DNA of 6,087 nucleotides. Origin: Actinomycetes bacterium. GTDB lineage: Bacteria; Actinomycetota; Actinomycetes; Mycobacteriales; Mycobacteriaceae. The notes below the pieces were generated by a model that was given only the letters and a program-made list of their open reading frames with translations, ran no database searches and was not told the DNA's origin. The stretch lies in assembly GCA_023417985.1 (NCBI GenBank), contig JAEZDV010000155.1, forward strand, positions 1 through 6,087. The letters run 5' to 3'. Below are positions 1 through 5,619 of this stretch, one piece after another (position 1 is the stretch's first letter; every line of letters begins with the position of its first letter). The position numbers were made by a program, and so were the translations under genes.

Positions 1-84
1 GTCCGCGGACGACAGAGGAGCGCTCGTGAAGCAGAGATCCGGCCCGGCAGCGCGAAAGCGGTTCCGGGCCGAACCCCTGTGTGG

Positions 85-106
85 GGTCCGTGCAAGGTCC
101 GTACAA
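85..106. repeat. tandem 11-bp direct repeat upstream of the hydrolase
   Basis: Two adjacent 11-base units, GGTCCGTGCAA at 85-95 and GGTCCGTACAA at 96-106, differ at one base. They end 12 bases before the preferred hydrolase start. If translation begins at GTG 26 the repeat is inside the coding region; if it begins at 119 the repeat is in the 5' untranslated or promoter zone, where units one helical turn apart could be a protein-binding site. That function is inference. Confidence 0.5.
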
Positions 107-107
107 C

Positions 108-114
108 AGGGGGA
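108..114 (+). promoter_or_regulatory. ribosome binding site supporting the GTG 119 start
   Basis: The purine run AGGGGGA lies four bases before GTG 119. It is a usable but closely spaced Shine-Dalgarno sequence. The competing site AGAGGAG at 14-20, five bases before GTG 26, is at least as good. The start choice therefore rests on where the protein fold begins, not on the ribosome site alone. Confidence 0.4.
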
Positions 115-118
115 TCAG

Positions 119-976
119 GTGGGGGAACGCATCACGACCGTCGACCGCGCCGGGCTGACGTTCGACGTCCGGGACGAGGGGCCGATCGGTGGTGAAATCG
201 TCGTGTTGCTCCACGGTTTTCCGCAGGATTCCCGGTCGTGGGACGGCGTCGCGCCGATACTGCACGACGCCGGATTCCGTACGATCGCTCCCGACCAGCG
301 AGGCTGTTCACCGCGGGCGCGCCCACCGCGGCGCCGCGACTACAGCATTCCACTGCTCACCGATGACGTCGTCGACCTCGTCGAGACGGTCGCAGGGCGG
401 TCTCCCGTGCATCTCGTCGGGCACGACTGGGGTTCTGTGATCGCGTGGACCGTGGCCTCCCGGCGCCCCGACCTGATCCGATCGCTCACGGCGGTATCGG
501 TGCCCCACCCCGCCGCATTCCTCCGTGCCTTCGTCACCAGCGCACAACTGCTCAGGTCCTGGTACATGCTGGTGTTCCAGTTCCCGTGGATCCCCGAGTT
601 CCTGCTGAGCAACCGGCGGATCTCCCGATCCGTTCTCCTCGGATCGGGGCAATCGCCCGCCGCCGCGACGCGCGACGCCGCGCGTCTGGCCGACCGGTCG
701 GCCGTGCGGGGTGGGGTGAACTGGTACCGGGCGATGCCGTGGGCGCACCCGAGGGCGACACTCGGCCGCGTCACCGTGCCCACCCTGATGGTGTGGAGCG
801 ACCGGGACATTGCCGTCGGGCCGGCCGGGGTGGACGCCACGGCGCGCTACGTCTCGGGTCCGTACCGATCCGAGACACTCGCCGGTGTCAGCCACTGGAT
901 TCCCGACGAGGTGCCCGATGAACTGGCCCGTCTCGTGGTCGAGCACGCGTCGGCCGCGACCGATGCGCGCTCGTGA
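119..976 (+). CDS. alpha/beta hydrolase, epoxide-hydrolase-like
   Basis: A predicted soluble alpha/beta-fold hydrolase of 285 residues, close to the usual size of the family. Seen, numbered from GTG 119: oxyanion-hole motif HGFP at 32-35, nucleophile elbow GHDWG with Asp103, a likely catalytic acid Asp230 in WSDRD, and His259 in GVSHW. An aspartate rather than serine nucleophile is typical of haloalkane dehalogenases and epoxide hydrolases. The cap region carries Tyr149 (SWYM) and Tyr203 (NWYR), which match the two ring-opening tyrosines of epoxide hydrolases, so that activity is favoured; the substrate is unknown. No signal peptide or membrane segment is seen. An upstream in-frame GTG at 26, with AGAGGAG at 14-20, would give 316 residues. 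The extra 31 residues are arginine-rich and precede the fold, so I prefer GTG 119. The gene ends three bases before convergent gatD. Confidence 0.85.
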   Translation: MGERITTVDRAGLTFDVRDEGPIGGEIVVLLHGFPQDSRSWDGVAPILHDAGFRTIAPDQRGCSPRARPPRRRDYSIPLLTDDVVDLVETVAGRSPVHLVGHDWGSVIAWTVASRRPDLIRSLTAVSVPHPAAFLRAFVTSAQLLRSWYMLVFQFPWIPEFLLSNRRISRSVLLGSGQSPAAATRDAARLADRSAVRGGVNWYRAMPWAHPRATLGRVTVPTLMVWSDRDIAVGPAGVDATARYVSGPYRSETLAGVSHWIPDEVPDELARLVVEHASAATDARS

Positions 977-979
977 ACG

Positions 980-1005
980 TCAGGCGCGCAGGCGTTCGCG
1001 CCTGA
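980..1005. terminator. stem-loop between convergent hydrolase and gatD
   Basis: TCAGGCGCG at 980-988 and CGCGCCTGA at 997-1005 are perfect inverted repeats, forming a 9-bp stem with an 8-base loop. The left arm includes the gatD stop codon (980-982). For the hydrolase transcript the stem begins four bases after the stop. Neither side has a clear U tract, as is common for actinobacterial terminators. A shared bidirectional terminator is plausible but inferred. Confidence 0.45.
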
Positions 1006-1690
1006 GCAGTTCGACCTCCGGAAGATCCAGCGGTGGCAGGGAGTCCACGCCCAGCGCCCGGGCGAGCAGCCGGTCGGCGAGCTCGGGATTGCGGGCCAGC
1101 ACCGGTCCGTGCAGGTAGGTGCCGATCACCGAACCCTGGACAGCACCTTCGAGCCCGTCGCCGACACCGTTGCCCACGCCACGCGAGACGCGGCCGAGTC
1201 CGGTGGCGTCCGGGCCGAGAGTCGTTCCACCCCGGTGGTTTTCGAAACCGGTCAGGGGTTGCGTGAGCCCGTAGGCGACAGGCTGGGTGACGATCTCTCC
1301 GATCGAACGGATCTCCTGCGGTGCAGTCGTCACGTCGAGGAGGCCGACGCCGTCGACGCGCTCACCCGACGAGGTCTCGTACCAGTGGCCGAGCACCTGG
1401 ATGGCCGCGCAGATCGCGAGGACGGGTGCCCCGCGGCCGGCAGCCTGCTGCAGACCGGGGTAGCGCTGGAGGTGCCGCGTCGCGAGTCGCTGTGCCGCAT
1501 CTTCGGCGCCGCCGAGCGTGTAGATGTCGAGCGATTCGGGCACCGGGTCGCTCAACCCGATCTCGACGACCTCGGCATCGTAACCGCGCATGCGCAGGCG
1601 CTGGCGCAGCACGAGGGCGTTTCCGCCGTCGCCGTAGGTGCCCATGACGTCGGGCAGTACCAGCCCGATCCGAACGGTCGAGTCAGACAT
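980..1690 (-). CDS. gatD: lipid II isoglutaminyl synthase, glutaminase subunit GatD
   Basis: GatD is the class I (CobB/CobQ-like) glutamine amidotransferase subunit of the MurT–GatD complex. It releases ammonia from glutamine, and MurT uses it to amidate the alpha-carboxyl of D-glutamate in lipid II, giving D-isoglutamine in peptidoglycan. The product is a cytoplasmic protein of 236 residues. Seen: N-terminal YGDGGN (19-24) followed by LRQR, nucleophile Cys94 in LAICAAIQVLG, Arg128 in IRSIG, GFENHRGGT (148-156), and the likely catalytic His194 in GTYLHGP. By recollection, Cys94 and Arg128 carry the same numbers as the functional residues of Staphylococcus aureus GatD. The ATG start sits inside the end of murT (ATGTCTGA, 8 shared bases) and has a strong AGGAGGA site, so translational coupling is likely. 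M. tuberculosis annotations call the homologue CobQ2; a cobalamin role is unlikely next to murT. Confidence 0.95.
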   Translation of the reverse strand: MSDSTVRIGLVLPDVMGTYGDGGNALVLRQRLRMRGYDAEVVEIGLSDPVPESLDIYTLGGAEDAAQRLATRHLQRYPGLQQAAGRGAPVLAICAAIQVLGHWYETSSGERVDGVGLLDVTTAPQEIRSIGEIVTQPVAYGLTQPLTGFENHRGGTTLGPDATGLGRVSRGVGNGVGDGLEGAVQGSVIGTYLHGPVLARNPELADRLLARALGVDSLPPLDLPEVELLRRERLRA

Positions 1691-2936
1691 GGGCCGTCCT
1701 CCTGGAGATTTCGGTGTTGAGGTCCCGGAACGCGGTGTAGTTGGCCAGGACCTCCACCCGGCCGGGCGGGCACGAAGCGATCGCTTTCAGCGGGTCCGGG
1801 ACGAGCGTGTGGTCGACGCCCGCGTAGGTGAGGCGTACCGCGAGATCGGTGCCGCGTTCGCCTGCCGCGACCACCTGGATTCCTTCGAAGTGCTCGAACC
1901 GCACGTCCCACAGCCAGGACAGATCCTCGCCGTCGGGTACCTGGCCGTTGACGGCGATGACGAGTCCGTCGACGGTCGGATCGATCATCGACAGCGCTTC
2001 CTGCCAGCCCGCGGGGTTCTTGGCCAGCAGCATGTGCACCGAGTGCGGGCCGACCTGCACGGTCTTGTACCGGCCCGCGACCTCGTCGACGACTGCTGCT
2101 GCGGCGACCGCTTCGGCGGGATCGGCGCCCAATGCGACGGCTGCGGCGACCGCCTGGGCGGCGTTGCCGCGGTTGGCCTTGCCGGGCAGTGTCAGCTTCA
2201 ACGGCAGCACCAGACCGTCCGGCCCGTACAGGTTGTCGTCGTCGACCCACCAATCCGGTTGCGGCCGAGCGAAATCGGAGCCCGTGCTGTACCAGTGGGC
2301 GCCCTCACGAACGATGGGTTCGCCGGTGCGCGGGCAACTCACCGAATCGTTCGCCCACCCCGCCCCGGCCGCGACCCACACGACGTTGGGGTTGTCGTAC
2401 GCGGCCGAGGTGACGAGCACGTCGTCACAGTTCGCGACGATCACGGCATTCGGGTGCCGTTGCAGGCCGGCCCGCAACTTGCGTTCGATCATGTTGATCT
2501 CGCCGACGCGGTCGAGCTGGTCGCGGCTGAGGTTGAGCAGCACGATCGCCTCGGGCTCGAGGGCATCGGCCACGTGCGGGGTGTGGAGTTCATCGACCTC
2601 GATTGCGGCGAGAGGCGCGTGGAGATCGGACGCGAGCGCGGCCACGATGCCCGCATCCATGTTCGCGCCGTCCGCCTGCGTGACGGTTTTGTCGACGGTT
2701 TCCAGGGCGGCGGCCGTCATCCGGGTCGTGGTCGACTTGCCGTTGGTGCCGGTGACGAGCACCGTGCGGCGGCCGTGACCGACCTGCTTCATCAGCGTCG
2801 GCTCGATCTTCAGCGCGATGAGCCCGCCGATCATCGACCCCTTGCCGCGTCCGGCTTTCTGGGAAGCCCATGCGGCAGCTTTCGCGGCGCGGAGGGCGAA
2901 CCTGCCCCGCGCGGTGATTTCAGTGCTAGTTCCCAC
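1683..2936 (-). CDS. murT: lipid II isoglutaminyl synthase, Mur ligase-like subunit MurT
   Basis: MurT is the ATP-dependent ligase subunit that activates the D-glutamate alpha-carboxyl of lipid II and accepts ammonia from GatD. It has 417 residues and lacks the N-terminal UDP-binding domain of classical Mur ligases, as expected for MurT. Seen: GRGKGSMIGG (29-38), P-loop GTNGKST (63-69), IEVDE (112-116), NLSRDQLDR (135-143), the Mur-ligase central LPGKANRGNAAQA (250-262), and a C-terminal DUF1727-type region with KNPAGW (306-311) and GEDLSWLWD (336-344). The GatD-facing Asp of the catalytic triad is probably Asp338 or Asp344; I could not decide which. The zinc-ribbon segment keeps only Cys201 of the usual four cysteines (CPRT 201-204, STGS 217-220). 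The start is GTG at 2936; its Shine-Dalgarno is weak (GGAA about 10 bases upstream), so it rests on the conserved N-terminal pattern. The 91 bases upstream show no clear promoter or strong terminator. Confidence 0.94.
   Translation of the reverse strand: MGTSTEITARGRFALRAAKAAAWASQKAGRGKGSMIGGLIALKIEPTLMKQVGHGRRTVLVTGTNGKSTTTRMTAAALETVDKTVTQADGANMDAGIVAALASDLHAPLAAIEVDELHTPHVADALEPEAIVLLNLSRDQLDRVGEINMIERKLRAGLQRHPNAVIVANCDDVLVTSAAYDNPNVVWVAAGAGWANDSVSCPRTGEPIVREGAHWYSTGSDFARPQPDWWVDDDNLYGPDGLVLPLKLTLPGKANRGNAAQAVAAAVALGADPAEAVAAAAVVDEVAGRYKTVQVGPHSVHMLLAKNPAGWQEALSMIDPTVDGLVIAVNGQVPDGEDLSWLWDVRFEHFEGIQVVAAGERGTDLAVRLTYAGVDHTLVPDPLKAIASCPPGRVEVLANYTAFRDLNTEISRRTAHV
1697..1703 (-). promoter_or_regulatory. 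gatD ribosome binding site inside murT
   Basis: The minus strand reads AGGAGGA, six bases before the gatD ATG and within the last codons of murT. Together with the 8-base gene overlap it fixes the gatD start and suggests that the two subunits are made in a coordinated ratio from one message. Confidence 0.85.
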
Positions 2937-3027
2937 GTCGGCGAGTGTTCCACAGCCCTACCGGACAGGCCGACGGCGGCGTGCCGAGTGTGTCGGGAAC
3001 GACGGGTGGGCTGTATCACGCCGGGGA

Positions 3028-3402
3028 TCAGGCCAGCGCTTTCGACTTCAGCGCCTGGTACTCGTCCTCGTCGATGGTGCCCGCGTCGAGCAGGCTCTTC
3101 GCGTCCGCGATCTGTTCGGCCGGGGACTTACCGGCGACGTCCCGGATGTAGCTGTCCTGCGCGGCCTTGATCTGTGCGGCCTGGCGTGCCGAGCGCTCGG
3201 CCATGCCGCGTCCGTGCACCACCAGGTAGACCAACCCCGTGATGAGCGGGAACACGAAGAGGAAGACGATCCAGATCGCTTTCACCCACCCGGACTGCTC
3301 GCGGTTGGAGAACATGTCGCTGATGATCATCCACAGCATGATCAGGTACGCGATGAACGCGAAGCTCACAATTATGAACCAGATTATGTCCCAGAATTCC
3401 AC
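3028..3402 (-). CDS. small membrane protein, PLDc_N-like hairpin plus SHOCT motif
   Basis: A 124-residue predicted inner-membrane protein of unknown function. Seen: two hydrophobic segments at about 6-27 and 42-62 joined by a short polar loop (SDMFSNREQSG), with WVKAIWIVFLFVFPLITGLVYLVV resembling the PLDc_N (phospholipase D N-terminal) membrane domain, given here only as a description (the central part is WIVFLFVFPLITGLVYLV). A charged alanine-rich linker spans about 65-92. A C-terminal SHOCT-like helical motif follows at about 93-124, with AEQIADAKSLLDAGTIDEDE as its core. No catalytic HKD motif is present, so it is not a phospholipase. SHOCT motifs are short C-terminal oligomerisation-type elements of uncertain role. 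The GTG start at 3402 has AAGGGGA five bases upstream. The gene lies 91 bases before murT on the same strand and is separated from leuA by a strong hairpin, so co-transcription with murT–gatD is possible. Confidence 0.85.
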   Translation of the reverse strand: MEFWDIIWFIIVSFAFIAYLIMLWMIISDMFSNREQSGWVKAIWIVFLFVFPLITGLVYLVVHGRGMAERSARQAAQIKAAQDSYIRDVAGKSPAEQIADAKSLLDAGTIDEDEYQALKSKALA

Positions 3403-3407
3403 GGTGA

Positions 3408-3414
3408 TCCCCTT
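3408..3414 (-). promoter_or_regulatory. ribosome binding site of the PLDc_N–SHOCT gene
   Basis: The minus strand reads AAGGGGA, with five bases to the GTG at 3402. This supports that non-ATG start. I see no convincing promoter hexamers in the 54 bases between this gene and the hairpin at 3457-3502. Confidence 0.65.
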
Positions 3415-3456
3415 GCCCGAAGGTTGAGTTCAGTGGTCCGGGTCGCGTACCGAGAA

Positions 3457-3502
3457 CTGCGCGGCGGTACCCCGGGAACTTTCCGAGAGTACCGCCGCGC
3501 AG
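3457..3502. terminator. perfect 14-bp inverted repeat downstream of leuA
   Basis: CTGCGCGGCGGTAC at 3457-3470 and GTACCGCCGCGCAG at 3489-3502 are exact inverted copies around an 18-base loop. The loop itself holds the palindrome CCCGGG and a short GGA/TCC pairing. The stem starts 30 bases after the leuA stop codon on the minus strand. Only a short TT follows it, not a real U tract. The length and GC content make it a very stable hairpin, most simply the leuA terminator, isolating leuA from the membrane-protein gene. Confidence 0.75.
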
Positions 3503-3532
3503 AACGTGACTTGTGCCGAATCGGCAGAAAGA

Positions 3533-5341
3533 TCAGCTTGCCCGGTTGACCGCCGAGACGACCGCGCGCAGCGACGCAACGGTGATGGACGAGGCGATAC
3601 CGACACCCCATACGAGGGTGGTGGTGCCGTCGGGCCGGGTCACGTCCGCCTCGACGTAGGCCGCGGCATTCGCGTCGTCGCCGGCCGACATGGCGTGCTC
3701 GGAGTATCCGCGAACCGCCACGCGGTAACCCAGCGTCTCGAGCCCGTCGACGAATGCGGCGAGCGGGCCGTTGCCGGTGCCCGTGATCTCCTTCTCGACG
3801 CCGTTCACCTTCAGTACCGCGGTGACGGTGTCCTCACCGTCGTCGGTCTCGGCAGCGGTGACCTTCTGGCGGATCCGCTCGAGCGGGCTGATCGGAGCCA
3901 GGTACTCCTCGTGGAAGATGTCCCACATCTCCTTGGGGCTGACTTCGCCACCCTCGCCGTCGGTGACGGCCTGCACGGACTGCGAGAACTCGATCTGCAG
4001 GCGCCGCGGCAGGTTCAGTCCGTGGTCGTGCTTCATGATGTACGCGATGCCGCCCTTGCCGGACTGCGAGTTCACGCGGATCACGGCCTCGTAGCTGCGG
4101 CCGACATCCTTCGGGTCGATCGGCAGGTACGGCACGGCCCACGTGATGTCGTCGACGTCGAGGCCGGCTGCGTCGGCGTCCGCCTTCATGACGTCCATGC
4201 CCTTGTTGATGGCGTCCTGGTGGCTACCGGAGAAGGCGGTGTAGACCAGATCGCCGCCGTACGGGTGCCGCTCGGGAACGGGCAACTGGTTGCAGTACTC
4301 GACGGTGCGGCGGATCTCGTCGATGTTCGAGAAGTCGATCTGCGGATCGACGCCGCGGCTGAACATGTTCAGGCCCAGGGTCACCAGGCACACGTTGCCG
4401 GTGCGCTCGCCGTTGCCGAACAGGCAGCCCTCGATGCGGTCGGCGCCGGCCTGGTAGCCCAGCTCGGCTGCCGCGACGCCGGTTCCGCGGTCGTTGTGGG
4501 GGTGCAGCGACAGGATGATCGAGTCGCGCTTGGCCAGGTTGCGGTGCATCCACTCGATCGAGTCGGCGTACACGTTCGGGGTGGCCATCTCGACGGTCGC
4601 CGGCAGGTTGATGATCACCGGGTGCTCGGGGGTGGCACCCAAGGTCTCGACGACGGCGTCGCACACTTCCTTGGCATAGGACAGTTCGGTGCCGGTGTAG
4701 GACTCGGGGGAGTATTCCCACCGCCAGTTGGTGTCGGGGTAGTCCTTCGCGGTCTCGATCACGAGTTCGGCGGCGTCGGTCGCGATCTTCTTGACGGCGT
4801 CCTTGTCGGCGCGGAACACCACGCGGCGCTGCAGGATCGACGTCGAGTTGTAGAAGTGCACGATCACGTTCTGTGCGCCGACACATGCCTCGAACGTGCG
4901 GCGGATCAGTTCCGGACGCGACTGCGTCAGCACCTGAATGGTGACGTCGTCGGGAATCGCGTTGTCCTCGATGATTTCTCGAACGAAGTCGAAGTCGGTC
5001 TGGCTCGCGGACGGGAAGCCGACCTCGATCTCCTTGTACCCCATGCGCACCAGCAGATCGAACATGCGGCGCTTGCGGGCGGGGCTCATCGGATCGATGA
5101 GCGCCTGGTTCCCGTCACGCAGGTCGACGGCACACCAACCGGGAGCGCGGTCGATGATCTTGTCGGGCCAGGTGCGGTCGGGCAGCGACACCGGTTCGAC
5201 TTCCTCGGCGAACGGCCGGTACCGGTACGTCGGCATCGAGGAGTTCTTCTGGGTGTTCCACGCGGGCTGATCGGCGGGCGCGGGCTTGCTCGGCGGCGTG
5301 ATGGTGCGCGAACCGGAGGTGAAAGCGTCGGCGGGTGACAT
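3533..5341 (-). CDS. leuA: 2-isopropylmalate synthase
   Basis: LeuA condenses acetyl-CoA with 2-oxoisovalerate to 2-isopropylmalate, the first committed and leucine-inhibited step of leucine synthesis, in the cytoplasm. It is the 602-residue actinobacterial long form, closely similar to M. tuberculosis LeuA. Seen: N-terminal extension to about 68, then a TIM-barrel domain with DLRDGNQAL (73-81; Arg75, metal ligand Asp76), HPHNDRG with metal ligands His280 and His282, and GNGERTGN (308-315). A linker region includes YGGDLVYTAFSGSHQDAI. The C-terminal leucine-binding LeuA dimer domain starts at about 480, with GNGPLAAFVDGL and LVWGVGIASS. The 19-residue tandem repeats of M. tuberculosis LeuA are absent; RPDGTTT (569-575) occupies that place. 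The ATG start has TTTGGAG upstream and matches the long-form N terminus. Expression is probably controlled by the leader peptide and RNA element upstream, and activity by leucine feedback. Confidence 0.98.
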   Translation of the reverse strand: MSPADAFTSGSRTITPPSKPAPADQPAWNTQKNSSMPTYRYRPFAEEVEPVSLPDRTWPDKIIDRAPGWCAVDLRDGNQALIDPMSPARKRRMFDLLVRMGYKEIEVGFPSASQTDFDFVREIIEDNAIPDDVTIQVLTQSRPELIRRTFEACVGAQNVIVHFYNSTSILQRRVVFRADKDAVKKIATDAAELVIETAKDYPDTNWRWEYSPESYTGTELSYAKEVCDAVVETLGATPEHPVIINLPATVEMATPNVYADSIEWMHRNLAKRDSIILSLHPHNDRGTGVAAAELGYQAGADRIEGCLFGNGERTGNVCLVTLGLNMFSRGVDPQIDFSNIDEIRRTVEYCNQLPVPERHPYGGDLVYTAFSGSHQDAINKGMDVMKADADAAGLDVDDITWAVPYLPIDPKDVGRSYEAVIRVNSQSGKGGIAYIMKHDHGLNLPRRLQIEFSQSVQAVTDGEGGEVSPKEMWDIFHEEYLAPISPLERIRQKVTAAETDDGEDTVTAVLKVNGVEKEITGTGNGPLAAFVDGLETLGYRVAVRGYSEHAMSAGDDANAAAYVEADVTRPDGTTTLVWGVGIASSITVASLRAVVSAVNRAS

Positions 5342-5347
5342 GACGTA

Positions 5348-5352
5348 TCTCC
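5348..5352 (-). promoter_or_regulatory. leuA ribosome binding site
   Basis: The minus strand reads GGAGA (within TTTGGAGA), six bases before the leuA ATG at 5341. The five bases are exactly complementary to TCTCC inside the Leu-codon run of the upstream leader peptide (5452-5456), a possible long-range masking interaction. The pairing is seen; its function is inference. Confidence 0.7.
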
Positions 5353-5361
5353 AAAGAGGTG

Positions 5362-5428
5362 GGACCGGTGGGTCCAGATCAGGATATCGACCGGCGCGTA
5401 GAAACCCCGCGACGGGAAGCCGGTCTGG
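5362..5428 (-). promoter_or_regulatory. leuA leader RNA, probable LEU element
   Basis: The RNA between the leader-peptide stop and the leuA ribosome site can fold in more than one way. GACCGGC (5425-5419) pairs with GCCGGTC (5395-5389) over 7 bp, enclosing a hairpin CCCG-TCG-CGGG (5416-5406). A second hairpin GGACC/GGTCC (5375-5371 with 5366-5362) has a 4-base loop. CCGGTC also recurs at 5368-5363, so GACCGG has two mutually exclusive partners. A conserved pseudoknot upstream of leuA in most Actinobacteria has been published as the LEU element (Seliverstov and colleagues, 2005). I identify this region with it by position and design; I could not check the consensus base by base. Confidence 0.65.
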
Positions 5429-5470
5429 TCAGATCCCGCCGCGGCGGCCGAGGAGAAGCGCGCGCTGCAT
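5429..5470 (-). CDS. leuL: leuA leader peptide with three consecutive Leu codons
   Basis: A 13-codon frame, ATG to TGA, encodes MQRALLLGRRGGI with CTT CTC CTC in a row. It ends 87 bases before the leuA ATG. Its position, shortness and Leu run are those of an attenuation leader peptide, in which a ribosome stalling when charged leucyl-tRNA is scarce changes the downstream RNA fold. There is no Shine-Dalgarno. Instead a TACACT hexamer ends seven bases before the A of ATG, the spacing expected for a transcript that begins at the start codon, so the peptide is probably translated from a leaderless mRNA, as is common in mycobacteria and relatives. The symbol leuL is used by analogy. Confidence 0.75.
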   Translation of the reverse strand: MQRALLLGRRGGI

Positions 5471-5477
5471 GCCAAGC

Positions 5478-5483
5478 AGTGTA
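5478..5483 (-). promoter_or_regulatory. -10 element of the leuL–leuA promoter
   Basis: The minus strand reads TACACT, matching the actinobacterial TANNNT pattern and four of six bases of the sigma-70 consensus. The predicted transcription start is at or next to A5470, the first base of the leader ATG. The -35 position (about 5501-5506, GGCACG on the minus strand) is a poor match, which is common in this group. Confidence 0.55.
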
Positions 5484-5619
5484 ACGCGACGACGCCGCAT
5501 CGTGCCGCAGCCCCCGCATTTGTCCGAGCGACTCCGGCTGTTCGTCGTCTCTCCAGAGGGTGCCCGAGGCGATGTGTGACGCCGCCGGCCGGTCGCGTGA
5601 TGTTGCGCACGACACTTTC

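Noticed and set aside
980..1690. Cobyric acid synthase-like (CobQ) role for the amidotransferase.
   Set aside because: The protein is half the length of CobQ, lacks the synthetase domain, and is translationally coupled to murT, so GatD is the better call.
2970..2996. A CCGAC/GTCGG pairing between the small membrane gene and murT as a terminator.
   Set aside because: There are only five pairs around a 17-base loop and no U tract. This is too weak to call, so read-through into murT remains possible.
1638..3170. A 510-codon open frame on the plus strand, antisense to murT.
   Set aside because: It has no recognisable domain and lies opposite the well-supported murT. Long antisense frames are normal at this GC content.
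3506..5338. A 610-codon open frame on the plus strand, antisense to almost all of leuA.
   Set aside because: Its product shows no recognisable domain and repeats Val/Asp/Gly/His patterns expected from reading GC-rich codons on the opposite strand. leuA itself is beyond doubt.
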